Positions 53,991 to 62,295 of a stretch of 64,000 bases of DNA are shown in pieces (the stretch's first letter is position 1; the number at the start of each line of letters is the position of its first letter). This DNA comes from Viridibacterium sp035456105 (GTDB taxonomy: Bacteria > Pseudomonadota > Gammaproteobacteria > Burkholderiales > Rhodocyclaceae). Made by a program: the position numbers and the translations under genes. Under the pieces are notes generated by a model. That model was not told the DNA's origin and did not search any database. It saw only the letters and a program-made list of their open reading frames with translations. The stretch spans positions 124,001 to 188,000 of the forward strand of contig DATIDV010000029.1 in assembly GCA_035456105.1 (NCBI GenBank), in the 5' to 3' direction.

Positions 53991-54500
53991 TCACGCGAGA
54001 TCGGAAATGGCAGCCGACCAGATTGTCAGCTTGTCAGCCAGAGAAATCGAAGCATTGGCCGGGCTGGTCGAGGGCAAGCGCACATACTGCTGCGTGAGCG
54101 AGATGGGCAAATGTGGTCGCACCTGACGCATGAAAATCGATTCCGCAGCCGTGCCGTTGAAACACACGCGTTGTATGGCCGGATGGCTGGCAAAAAATGC
54201 GGCGAAGTCGTTGGGTACGGCTGAGGTCTTGTCGATAGCCGCGTCGAGGCTCCCCTCGCGAACACAGCTCGCAAGTACATCCCACACGGCAATGCCTGCC
54301 TGCGTCAGATGCCGCATGCGCTGCTCGTTGCTGCTCGCCGGGTCAAAGCCGATCAGGCTGCCAAGGATTTTCCAGAACTGGTTCTGAGGGTGTGCGTAGT
54401 ACTGCTGCGCGTTCAGGGAGGCGACGCCGGGCATCGAGCCGAGGATCAACAGGCGCGCTTGCGGACTGCACAGGGGTGGAAAGCTATTGACGCAATTCAT
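53991..54500 (-). CDS. DNA-deoxyinosine glycosylase (UDG superfamily, family 6)
   Basis: This 169-aa protein has the UDG-fold motifs of the hypoxanthine-DNA glycosylase group: RLLILGSMPGVASLNAQQYY, HPQNQFWKIL, CFNGTAAE and LPSTSPANAS. Members remove deaminated adenine from DNA. The ATG at 54500 gives the family N-terminus and overlaps the preceding gene by 17 bases; the longer frame runs antiparallel-free into that gene and has no conserved residues. Confidence 0.85.
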   Translation of the reverse strand: MNCVNSFPPLCSPQARLLILGSMPGVASLNAQQYYAHPQNQFWKILGSLIGFDPASSNEQRMRHLTQAGIAVWDVLASCVREGSLDAAIDKTSAVPNDFAAFFASHPAIQRVCFNGTAAESIFMRQVRPHLPISLTQQYVRLPSTSPANASISLADKLTIWSAAISDLA

Positions 54501-55200
54501 TGCTGGCGGAAGCGCCGTCCCGAGGAAGGGAGGCTGCGTCACATGAATGCTTGAGTTCGAGACTGGTGATGATGCCCATCGACAGCGCATCGTGACCGAC
54601 GATTTTCTCGCACAGCTCCCAGCGGCGGTTGCCTTCGCTGCCATTGCACAAGAGCACGGAAACGCCATCGCTGCGCTTGAGCGCAGTGGGGTGGAAGAAG
54701 TGCGCAAAACCTTTCCGGTTCTGGATATTCACCCATCTGTCGACCAAAGCCTCGTCGGCCTTGCCGTCGGAGTATTTACGGATGAATCGTGAAAGCTTCC
54801 ACTGCGCGCCGGAGACGATGCGGTCGGATCTGTCGTAGTTGCTGTGAAAACCGATGCTGTACTTGCCGAGCGAAAAGTCATCGGCGAAGAAGCGCTCCTT
54901 GCCACCCAGGAACATGCGCGAGCAGGACGACAGGCAGTAGCCGGACGCGTAGGTGCTGATGCCTTTGTCGCGAAAATACTCGCCGACGTCGTAGCCAGAT
55001 TCGGCATCGCCGCCGTGCGAGTTTCGCAGCACGGCAATGTTGATTTCCGGATGGGCTGAAATTGCCTCCTTGATGGTGCCGAAGTCGCCCGAAACAACGC
55101 TGCCGGAGAGGATCAGCTGGTTGTCGCAAACCTTCACGTCCATCGCGTTGGCTGCAAATGGGAGCGCTGCACAGACGAGCAGGCAGCGCAGCACAGTCAT
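54484..55200 (-). CDS. Periplasmic ClpP-like (COG3904-type) protein
   Basis: This 238-aa protein has a signal peptide (1-19) and a crotonase/ClpP-like core: INIAVLRNSHGGDAESGYDV (oxyanion-type GGD) and YASGYCLSSCSRMFLGGKERF with a serine in the nucleophile elbow. COG3904 proteins are predicted periplasmic proteases of unknown substrate. It is coupled by a 4-base overlap to the HAD gene upstream. Confidence 0.75.
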   Translation of the reverse strand: MTVLRCLLVCAALPFAANAMDVKVCDNQLILSGSVVSGDFGTIKEAISAHPEINIAVLRNSHGGDAESGYDVGEYFRDKGISTYASGYCLSSCSRMFLGGKERFFADDFSLGKYSIGFHSNYDRSDRIVSGAQWKLSRFIRKYSDGKADEALVDRWVNIQNRKGFAHFFHPTALKRSDGVSVLLCNGSEGNRRWELCEKIVGHDALSMGIITSLELKHSCDAASLPRDGASASNELRQ

Positions 55201-55862
55201 TTCCGCAGGCTGATGACCGGCCAGCCGTTCGCCTCCGCGTGCGCGCGCAAGGTCGGATCTGGATCGACGGCCACAGGATGTGTGACGTGCGCCAGCAACG
55301 GCAGATCATTCAGCGAGTCGCTATAGAACCAGCTCTCGGCAAAGCTTTGCCAGCTGAGCGCCTGCGTCTCCAGCCAGCTTTCGACACGTGCAACCTTGCC
55401 TTCGCGGAAGGCCGGCGTGCCGCGGGGCTTACCAGTGAACTGGCCGTTTTCCTGCGCCGGGATGGTGGCAATGAGGGTCTGTACGCCGAAAGCCCGTGCA
55501 ATCGGGCCGGTGACGAAGGCGTTGGTGGCGGTGACGATGGCGACCAGGTCGCCTGCATCGAGGTGCTTCTTCACGAGCGTCTGACCTTGGGCCAGCATCA
55601 TCTTGTTGATGTGGCTTTGCATGAAATCGGCATGCAGGGCATCAAGCTCCACGCGCGGAATGCGCGCCAGCGGTGCCAGCACGAATTCCAGGAAGGCCAT
55701 GTTGTCGAGCGTGCCCGCCTTATAGTGGTTGTAGAACTCGTTGTTGCGCGCCTGATAGTTCACAACGTCTACGGCGCCGCGCTCGCAGAGGAATTCGCCC
55801 CAGGCGTGGTCGGAGTCGCCAGCGAGCAAGGTGTTGTCCAGATCGAAGAGTGCAAGTTTCAT
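55197..55862 (-). CDS. HAD-IB phosphatase (SerB/HisN-like)
   Basis: This 221-aa HAD hydrolase has motif I FDLDNTLLAGD, motif II in VAIVTATNAF, and motif III/IV in FYSDSLNDLPLL. Homologues are annotated as phosphoserine-like or histidinol-phosphate phosphatases, so the substrate is open. The ATG at 55862 gives the usual short N-terminus; the frame opens to 55904. It lies 20 bases after hda and probably shares its transcript. Confidence 0.88.
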   Translation of the reverse strand: MKLALFDLDNTLLAGDSDHAWGEFLCERGAVDVVNYQARNNEFYNHYKAGTLDNMAFLEFVLAPLARIPRVELDALHADFMQSHINKMMLAQGQTLVKKHLDAGDLVAIVTATNAFVTGPIARAFGVQTLIATIPAQENGQFTGKPRGTPAFREGKVARVESWLETQALSWQSFAESWFYSDSLNDLPLLAHVTHPVAVDPDPTLRAHAEANGWPVISLRK

Positions 55863-55881
55863 GGCGGGCAGGGAGGGTTTG

Positions 55882-56526
55882 CTAATCGGGCCGAAGTATC
55901 TCACGCAGCAGGGGCAGGGTAACGGGGCGACCGAGGCTCAGGCTGGCTTCGTCCATGGCGTCGAGTACGGCCATCAGCCAGGGCAGGTCGCGTCGGCTGC
56001 GGCGCAGCAGGTAATTGACGATGCCTGGCGCGAGCTGCATGCCGCGGCTGGCCGCGTGCTGAATCAATGTTTCGCTCTTCTGCTCGTCGCTGAGTGGGCG
56101 CATTTCGAACACCAGACCTTGCGCGATGCGGCTGCTGGTGTCGTCGCGGAAACCCAGGGAGGCTGGCGGGGCGTTGCCGGAAATCAACACGGCCTGTTCA
56201 TTTTCGCGCGCATTGATGAGCAGGCGGAACAGGTCGGCCAGTTCGTCCGCGTTGCGCTGTTCGACATCGTCGATACAGACAAGCGCGCCGCTCGGGGCGT
56301 CTTTTGCCGTGTTCGTGACAGAGCGTGTTTCCTTGGCCTGCGCTGCGGCAGCCGTCAGTAGATGGCTGCGCCCGCTGCCCGGCGTGCCCCATAGATAGAG
56401 CACGCTGCCGTTGCGGCTCTGTAGATGCTCACGCAGCGCGGCAACCAGTGCAGCGTTGTCGCCGGGCACGAAGTTGTCCAGCGTGGGGTTGAAATCGGGG
56501 CGAACGTCAAGAATGAGTTGCTTCAA
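55882..56526 (-). CDS. hda: DnaA regulatory inactivator Hda
   Basis: This 214-aa DnaA-like AAA+ protein promotes hydrolysis of DnaA-ATP together with the sliding clamp. KQLILDVRPDFNPTLDNFVPG opens the protein and contains the QLxLD-like clamp-binding motif. The Walker A is LWGTPGSGRSHLL, with Arg as is normal for Hda, and ALVCIDDVEQRN is Walker B. The start is probably the TTG at 56526, placing QL directly at the N-terminus; a longer frame reaches 56679. Confidence 0.85.
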   Translation of the reverse strand: MKQLILDVRPDFNPTLDNFVPGDNAALVAALREHLQSRNGSVLYLWGTPGSGRSHLLTAAAAQAKETRSVTNTAKDAPSGALVCIDDVEQRNADELADLFRLLINARENEQAVLISGNAPPASLGFRDDTSSRIAQGLVFEMRPLSDEQKSETLIQHAASRGMQLAPGIVNYLLRRSRRDLPWLMAVLDAMDEASLSLGRPVTLPLLREILRPD

Positions 56527-56656
56527 GGCTGAAGGTGAAAAGTGAGGGCAGTTTGTCTGCGGCCCGAGACGGCCGAGGGGACACAATATTACAGCGCCTG
56601 AGATGTACTTGCCGCGAACAGGTAAAATGCCGGACTTTCCCTTTGCTGGATTTGCA

Positions 56657-57778
56657 ATGTCTTCAAGCACTCCGAACACGCCTCTCGACTACACCGCCGC
56701 CGGGGTGGACTACAGCAAGATCGACCCGCTCAAGATCCTCGCGCAGCAGGCTGCGAGTGCTACGCGCGGCAATCTGGCCGCCCACGGCGTGACCGAAATC
56801 CCCGCCTCGCGAGGTGAGTCGGCCTACGTGATGGAAGTGGCCGGCGTGCTCATCGCCTCGATTACCGAGTGCCTCGGCACCAAGGCGCTGGTGGCGGACG
56901 CCGTGCGCGCCATCACCGGCAAGACGCATTACGACAGCATCGCGCAGGACACGATTGCGATGGCGGTGAACGACTTGATCACCGTTGGCGCAACGCCCTT
57001 GTCCGTACATGCCTATTGGTCTGCAGGCGGCAGCGACTGGTTCGCCGACGAAGCGCGCATGCGCGATCTGGTGAATGGCTGGCAGCGCGCCTGCGACGTC
57101 TGCAAGGTGAGCTGGGGCGGTGGCGAGACGCCGGCGCTTGCCGGTGTGGTGGAAGCCGGGCGCATCGATCTGGCCGCGTCTAGCGTGGGCATCATCCCGT
57201 CGCGAGATCGTCTGACGCTTGGCGACAAGCTGGCCGATGGCGACGCCATCGTGTTCCTTGCCTCAAGTGGCATTCATGCCAATGGCGTTAGTCTGGCGCG
57301 CAAGCTGGTTGATCGCCTTCCAGAGGGTTACGCGACCAAGCTCTCTGACGGCCGTTTGTATGGTGAAGCGCTGCTGGATGCGACGGCTCTTTATGTGCCG
57401 GTGACTGAAGCGCTGTTTGCCGCGGGCATCGTGCCGCATTACAGCGCCAACATCACGGGTCATGGCTGGCGCAAGATCATGCGTCATCAGGCCGAGTTCA
57501 CATATCGCATCCACACGTTGCCAAGCGTGCCGCCCGTGCTGTCCTTCATCCAGCAACACGCGGGCATCGACGACCGCGAAGCCTATGGCAGCCTGAATAT
57601 GGGCGCTGGTTTTGCCTTCTACCTGCCTGCAGAGCAGGCCGAAGAGGTCGTGCGTATCGCGGCATCCGTCGGTGTCCAGGCCTGGGTGGCGGGTCGCGTC
57701 GAGGCAGGGCCAAAGCAGGTGGTGATCGAACCGCTGTCGCTGACTTTCGCCGCAGACGAATTGCATCTGCGCGCCTGA
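56657..57778 (+). CDS. purM: Phosphoribosylformylglycinamidine cyclo-ligase (AIR synthetase)
   Basis: This 373-aa enzyme closes the imidazole ring in purine synthesis, using ATP. DYTAAGVDYSKIDPLK opens the family region. VMEVAGVLIASITECLGTK, DTIAMAVNDLITVGATPL and GGGETPALAGVVEAGRIDLA are PurM signatures. The ATG at 56657 is preferred over an upstream frame from 56603. It diverges from hda, the common betaproteobacterial arrangement, and is followed by a strong terminator. Confidence 0.96.
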   Translation: MSSSTPNTPLDYTAAGVDYSKIDPLKILAQQAASATRGNLAAHGVTEIPASRGESAYVMEVAGVLIASITECLGTKALVADAVRAITGKTHYDSIAQDTIAMAVNDLITVGATPLSVHAYWSAGGSDWFADEARMRDLVNGWQRACDVCKVSWGGGETPALAGVVEAGRIDLAASSVGIIPSRDRLTLGDKLADGDAIVFLASSGIHANGVSLARKLVDRLPEGYATKLSDGRLYGEALLDATALYVPVTEALFAAGIVPHYSANITGHGWRKIMRHQAEFTYRIHTLPSVPPVLSFIQQHAGIDDREAYGSLNMGAGFAFYLPAEQAEEVVRIAASVGVQAWVAGRVEAGPKQVVIEPLSLTFAADELHLRA

Positions 57779-57799
57779 TCACTCGCTTCTCTGTCAAAC

Positions 57800-57830
57800 A
57801 AAGGCCCGCCATCGTGCGGGCCTTTGTCTT
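57800..57830 (+). terminator. Rho-independent terminator after purM
   Basis: A perfect 10-bp stem AAAGGCCCGC / GCGGGCCTTT (57800-57809, 57816-57825) with a 6-base loop CATCGT is followed by GTCTTTTC. The A/T ends of the stem make it work in either direction. Confidence 0.85.
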
Positions 57831-57915
57831 TTCTGGCTGGCGAGAATGTTCAGCGAGCGCCAGGGCATGCGCGCAAACTTCTGCTTGAGCTCATCGCCAG
57901 CGCTGTTGTTTTGCA

Positions 57916-58040
57916 GCACTGATACGGTGCAATGCTGTTGCAATATTGGTGCGCAATGTTCATGTGGTAGAACTACTTTGGTGCATTGCGGTTCTCACGC
58001 CGTGTTTATCGCGCTTGCCGTCATGTGGCATGCGTTTCGC
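57916..58040 (+). promoter_or_regulatory. NtrC-like sites and sigma-54-like promoter of the peptidase operon
   Basis: GCAC-N7-GTGC (57916-57930) is a full match to the NtrC half-site pattern, and GAAC-N7-GTGC (57970-57984) is a 7/8 match. TGGCATGCGTTTCGC (58026-58040) fits the sigma-54 -24/-12 pattern TGGCAC-N5-TTGC with invariant GG and GC at correct spacing but two mismatches. The promoter lies about 43 bases upstream of the cp-ATP-grasp ATG; the enhancer sites are about 45-110 bases further up. The rest of the 57779-58082 gap shows no gene. Confidence 0.55.
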
Positions 58041-58082
58041 TTAAGCTCATTACAGAATTGATGGACTCGACGAGGTTAATGA

Positions 58083-59504
58083 ATGTCAGCGATGCAATTC
58101 TTTAACGAGATGACGGATTTCAGCGGCGCGACCAGACCGCACTACGAAAAATTTTCGAACTGGCTGCAAACCACGCCACCACAACGTCTTGCCGACAAGC
58201 GCGAGGCCGCAGATGCGCTGTTTCATCGCGGCGGGATTACCTTTGCCGTTTATGGTGAAGCGGAAGGTACCGAGCGCCTGATTCCCTTCGACGTCATTCC
58301 GCGCATCATCCCCGCGAAGGAATGGGTCGACATGGCAGCCGGTTTGCGCCAGCGTGTGAAGGCGTTGAATGCCTTCATCCACGACATCTACCACGATCAG
58401 GAAATCCTCAAGGCAGGGCGCATTCCGCCCGAGCAGGTGCTCAAAAACGCACAGTATCGCCCCGAGATGCAGGGCGTCGACGTGCCGGGCAATGTCTACG
58501 CTGCGATTGCGGGCATCGACGTGGTGCGTGCCGGCGTGGGCGAGTACTACGTGCTGGAAGACAATCTGCGCGTGCCATCCGGCGTGTCCTACATGATCGA
58601 AGACCGCAAGATGATGATGCGGCTCTTTCCAGAACTCTTTGCCAGGCACCGCGTTGCGCCCGTAGAGCATTACCCCGATCTGTTGCTAGACACCTTGCGC
58701 GCCGTTTCACAAAAAGGCGTGACTGATCCGACGGTTGTCGTCCTCACGCCGGGCGCCTACAACAGCGCCTATTTCGAGCATGCCTTCCTTGCACAACAAA
58801 TGGGCGTGGAGTTGGTCGAGGGGCGTGATCTGTTCGTAGAAGGCGGTCATGTCTACATGCGCACCACGCAGGGGCCGCAGAAGGTGGATGTGATCTACCG
58901 CCGCGTCGATGACGACTTCCTCGATCCGCTGGCCTTCCGCAAGGATTCCATGCTCGGCGTGCCGGGCCTGCTGGATGTTTATCGTGACGGCGGCGTGACG
59001 CTGGCTAACGCCATCGGCACCGGTGTTGCGGATGACAAGTCGATCTATCCCTACGTGCCGGACATGATCGACTTCTATCTCGGCGAGAAGCCCTTGCTCA
59101 ACAATGTGCCGACTTACATGCTGCGCAAGAAGGCCGATCTGGCCTATACCTTGGACAACCTGGCCGATCTGGTGGTGAAGGAAGTTCACGGCGCGGGCGG
59201 CTACGGCATGCTGGTTGGCCCGGCCTCTACCAAGGAGCAGATCGAAGACTTCCGCAAACGCATTGTCGCGTCGCCTGAAAAATACATTGCCCAGCCGACG
59301 CTCGCCTTGTCGGCCTGCCCGACCTTCGTGGAGCGCGGCGTTGCGCCACGCCATATCGATCTGCGCCCCTTCGTGCTGTCGGGAGGCAAGGAGGTGCGCT
59401 TCGTGCCGGGCGGTCTTACGCGCGTGGCGCTGAAGGAAGGCTCGCTGGTCGTGAATTCGTCGCAGGGCGGCGGTACAAAAGACACTTGGGTTCTGGAGAG
59501 CTGA
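58083..59504 (+). CDS. Circularly permuted ATP-grasp protein (DUF404/407)
   Basis: This 473-aa protein is a circularly permuted ATP-grasp ligase. RLIPFDVIPRIIPAKEWVDM and YVLEDNLRVPSGVSYMIEDR are conserved, and KEVHGAGGYGMLVGP and APRHIDLRPFVLSG are the ATP-binding parts of the permuted fold. It is always linked to the alpha-E gene and often to transglutaminase and Anbu genes; the cluster is predicted to make and process an amide- or peptide-tagged product, with substrate unknown. Confidence 0.92.
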   Translation: MSAMQFFNEMTDFSGATRPHYEKFSNWLQTTPPQRLADKREAADALFHRGGITFAVYGEAEGTERLIPFDVIPRIIPAKEWVDMAAGLRQRVKALNAFIHDIYHDQEILKAGRIPPEQVLKNAQYRPEMQGVDVPGNVYAAIAGIDVVRAGVGEYYVLEDNLRVPSGVSYMIEDRKMMMRLFPELFARHRVAPVEHYPDLLLDTLRAVSQKGVTDPTVVVLTPGAYNSAYFEHAFLAQQMGVELVEGRDLFVEGGHVYMRTTQGPQKVDVIYRRVDDDFLDPLAFRKDSMLGVPGLLDVYRDGGVTLANAIGTGVADDKSIYPYVPDMIDFYLGEKPLLNNVPTYMLRKKADLAYTLDNLADLVVKEVHGAGGYGMLVGPASTKEQIEDFRKRIVASPEKYIAQPTLALSACPTFVERGVAPRHIDLRPFVLSGGKEVRFVPGGLTRVALKEGSLVVNSSQGGGTKDTWVLES

Positions 59505-59507
59505 GCA

Positions 59508-60488
59508 ATGCTGAGTAGAACCGCAGATCACCTGTTCTGGATGGCGCGCTACATGGAGCGCGCCGAGAACGTGGCACGCATGCTGGATGTGAATTACCGC
59601 ATGTCCCTGCTGCCACAAAGCAGTGCCGATATCGAGCGTCAATGGCGTACAGCGCTTGATACGATGGGGCAGCTGGAGCTTTACCAGAAGCTGGGTGGCG
59701 CATTCCAGCCACTGGAAGTCATGCGCTTCATGGTGCTTGATCGCAGCAACCCGTCGAGTATTCACTCCTGCCTGCGCGCTGCCCGCGAAAACGCCCATGC
59801 CGTGCGCGGTACGCTGACATCGGAGTTGTGGGAGACCACCAATGCGACCTGGATAGCCATGCGCAGCTTCAACCAGGTCGGGCTCGAAGGCGACGGCGCC
59901 AGCGAGTTCTTCGAGTGGGTGAAGTTCCGCTCGCACCTGTCACGCGGCGTTACCGTGGGCACCATGTTGCATGACGAGTCGTTGCACTTTACGCGCATGG
60001 GCACCTTCCTCGAGCGTGCCGACAGTACAGCCCGTCTGCTCGACGTGAAGTTTCACGAACTGAGCACTTCTGGCAAGCACGATGACGCCTCGGAGTATTA
60101 CGAGTGGAGCGCCATGTTGCGCTCGGTGTCAGGTTTCGAGATATTTCGTCGCGTCTATCGCGATGTCATAACACCAAAACGCGTTGTCGAGTTGCTGACC
60201 CTGCGCCGTGACATGCCTCGTTCGCTCGCCTGCTGCATGGAGGAGGTCTACAAACTGCTGCAGCTGGTGGCAAACCAGCGTTCAGCTGAGACCGAGCGTC
60301 GCGCGGGGGAACTGGCGGCATCATTGCGTTTCGGTCGCATTGACGACATTTTCGGCGAAGGGTTGCATGACTACCTCACCGGCTTCATCGAGCGCGTCGC
60401 CGATCTGGGTAATCAGATATCCAACGACTTCCTCGTGCCCGTCGTCGAAAGCACGCAATCACAGAGCCAAGAGACTGCTGCGGCTTAG
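59508..60488 (+). CDS. Alpha-E domain protein
   Basis: This 326-aa all-helical protein has the alpha-E signature MLSRTADHLFWMARYMERAE followed by NVARMLDVNYRM, SIHSCLRAARENA and FLERADSTARLLDVKF. It starts 3 bases after the ATP-grasp gene, and the two are thought to work together. No transglutaminase gene lies between it and the peptidase gene, unlike many other versions of the cluster. Confidence 0.92.
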   Translation: MLSRTADHLFWMARYMERAENVARMLDVNYRMSLLPQSSADIERQWRTALDTMGQLELYQKLGGAFQPLEVMRFMVLDRSNPSSIHSCLRAARENAHAVRGTLTSELWETTNATWIAMRSFNQVGLEGDGASEFFEWVKFRSHLSRGVTVGTMLHDESLHFTRMGTFLERADSTARLLDVKFHELSTSGKHDDASEYYEWSAMLRSVSGFEIFRRVYRDVITPKRVVELLTLRRDMPRSLACCMEEVYKLLQLVANQRSAETERRAGELAASLRFGRIDDIFGEGLHDYLTGFIERVADLGNQISNDFLVPVVESTQSQSQETAAA

Positions 60489-60577
60489 CCTGAGCGCGAG
60501 CGTCCGGCGGCTTATTGCTTGTTCCACTGCGCAAGCGCACCTACACTCGAAAGTGTTTCCCTGAGGCGGATTGCCGT

Positions 60578-61318
60578 ATGACGTATTGCGTAGGCATGCT
60601 GTTGGATGCTGGCATGGTTTTCCTTTCCGATTCCCGCACCAATGCGGGCGTGGATCACATCAGCACGTTCCGCAAGACCTTCATCTTCGAGCGGCCGGGC
60701 GAGCGCGTGCTCGTCCTCATGACCTCCGGTAACCTGGCAGTCACGCAAGCCATGGTGTCGATGCTCAAGTCCAAACTTGAGGCGGGCGACGACATCGAGA
60801 GTCTCTACAACGCCCCCAACATGTTTGCCGCAGCACGCCACGTGGGCGATACCCTGCGCGAAGTGCATCAGCGCGATGCAGAGGGCTTGGCTGCGTTCAG
60901 CATCGAGTTCAATGCCTCCATCATTCTGGGTGGGCAGATCAAGGGCGAGGCACCGCGCCTGTTCACGATCTACGCCGCCGGTAATTTTATCGAGGCAACG
61001 ACCGAAACGACCTACTTCCAGATCGGTGAGTCGAAATACGGCAAGCCCATCATCGATCGCACCATCAATCGCAAGACGACGCTGGATGATGCGGTGAAGT
61101 GCGCGTTGATTTCCATGGACTCCACGATCAAATCCAATCTCTCAGTTGGCTTGCCGCTGGATCTGGTCTGTGTACACACCAACGAATACAACGTTGCCGT
61201 TCACCAGAGCATCGATGCGTCGAATCCCTACTTTGCGGCCCTGCGCCAGCGCTGGGGCGATTCTCTGCGGCACGCGTTCGATGAACTTCCTCGGCCGGAT
61301 TGGCTGGCGGGGCTTTAA
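60578..61318 (+). CDS. Proteasome-type (Anbu) N-terminal-threonine peptidase
   Basis: This 246-aa protein is a bacterial proteasome-related peptidase (Anbu). The start at 60578 makes MTYCVGMLLDAGMVFLSDSR, so removal of Met exposes Thr as the nucleophile, with D18-like and KTFIFE (Lys33-like) residues present. A frame from 60515 is open but would hide the nucleophile, and GAGGCGGA precedes the ATG. It follows alpha-E, the usual neighbour. Confidence 0.92.
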   Translation: MTYCVGMLLDAGMVFLSDSRTNAGVDHISTFRKTFIFERPGERVLVLMTSGNLAVTQAMVSMLKSKLEAGDDIESLYNAPNMFAAARHVGDTLREVHQRDAEGLAAFSIEFNASIILGGQIKGEAPRLFTIYAAGNFIEATTETTYFQIGESKYGKPIIDRTINRKTTLDDAVKCALISMDSTIKSNLSVGLPLDLVCVHTNEYNVAVHQSIDASNPYFAALRQRWGDSLRHAFDELPRPDWLAGL

Positions 61319-61323
61319 GAGCA

Positions 61324-61359
61324 CATCAAAAAGCCGACCAGATGGTCGGCTTTTTGATG
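61324..61359. terminator. Bidirectional terminator between the peptidase gene and rsgA
   Basis: A perfect inverted repeat CATCAAAAAGCCGACCA / TGGTCGGCTTTTTGATG with a 2-base centre. The A5 and T5 runs flanking the GC core would end both convergent transcripts. Confidence 0.88.
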
Positions 61360-61371
61360 TGAGTTACGCCT

Positions 61372-62295
61372 TCAGTACTTTGCCACGACAGAGAAACGTT
61401 TTTCCGCCATCAAGGACAGCAGAGCCTGGTATCGGCGCGGAGACATGCGACGTTCTTCCACTGCAAGACGCACCGCGCAGTCCGGCTCGATCGTGTGTTT
61501 GCAATCGCGGAAGCGGCAGGTGCCCAGCACTTCGCGAACCTCGCGGAAACTCGCTTCGATTTCGCCTGTGCCGAGATGTGCCAGAGCAAATACCTGCAGA
61601 CCCGGGCTGTCGATAAGCGCGCCACCTTCGGGCAAGTCATACAGGCGTGAATGCGTCGTGGTGTGCTTGCCTGAATCGAGCACTTCGGAGATCTCGCGCG
61701 TCGCTGCATGCGCTTCCGGGATCAGCGCATTGGTCAGCGTGGACTTGCCCATGCCGGATTGTCCGACCAGCAGGCTGGTCTGCCCGATCAGGCGTTCGCG
61801 CAGCAGGCTTACATCTTCCATCGCGCTGAGTTCGAGTACCGGGTAGCCGATGTCCGAGAACTGCTTCAGCGCTTCACGCGCAGCCGGCAGGGCAGGGGTG
61901 ATGTCGCACTTGTTGAGGACGATCAGCGCAGGGATCGGCACCTCCTGAGATTCCGCGCCACACAGGCAGCGCGTCACGAGTTCGTCATTGAAGCTCGGCT
62001 CGGTCGCCACCACGATCACGATCTGCGTGAGGTTGGCAGCGATAAGCTTTTCCTTGAAGGCGTCGGCGCGATACAGGATGTTCTCGCGCGGCATCAGCTC
62101 ATCGATGACACCCTGCTTGTCACCCGTCAGTGCGATTTCGACGCGATCGCCGCAGGCGTACACACTCTTTTTGGCGCGCGGGAAGCACCGCAACTTTTCA
62201 CCAGTGCGTTCGCCGCCCTCGAGCACGACTTCATAGTGACGACCGAAAGCCGCAACGATGCGGCCGTGAAGTTTTGTTTCCGCAGCGACGCTCAT
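61372..62295 (-). CDS. rsgA: Ribosome small-subunit-dependent GTPase A
   Basis: This 307-aa circularly permuted GTPase matures the 30S subunit. An N-terminal OB fold (LHGRIVAAFGRHYEVVLE) precedes the GTPase motifs in permuted order: LNKCD (G4), then GQSGMGKSTLTNALI (G1) and DSPGLQ (G3). The zinc-binding motif CRFRDCKHTIEPDC is near the C-terminus. It overlaps the M48 protease gene by 4 bases. Confidence 0.96.
   Translation of the reverse strand: MSVAAETKLHGRIVAAFGRHYEVVLEGGERTGEKLRCFPRAKKSVYACGDRVEIALTGDKQGVIDELMPRENILYRADAFKEKLIAANLTQIVIVVATEPSFNDELVTRCLCGAESQEVPIPALIVLNKCDITPALPAAREALKQFSDIGYPVLELSAMEDVSLLRERLIGQTSLLVGQSGMGKSTLTNALIPEAHAATREISEVLDSGKHTTTHSRLYDLPEGGALIDSPGLQVFALAHLGTGEIEASFREVREVLGTCRFRDCKHTIEPDCAVRLAVEERRMSPRRYQALLSLMAEKRFSVVAKY

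Noticed and set aside
57846..58061. Small frame upstream of the cp-ATP-grasp gene
   Set aside because: No domain or ribosome binding site, and it overlaps the NtrC-like and sigma-54-like elements.
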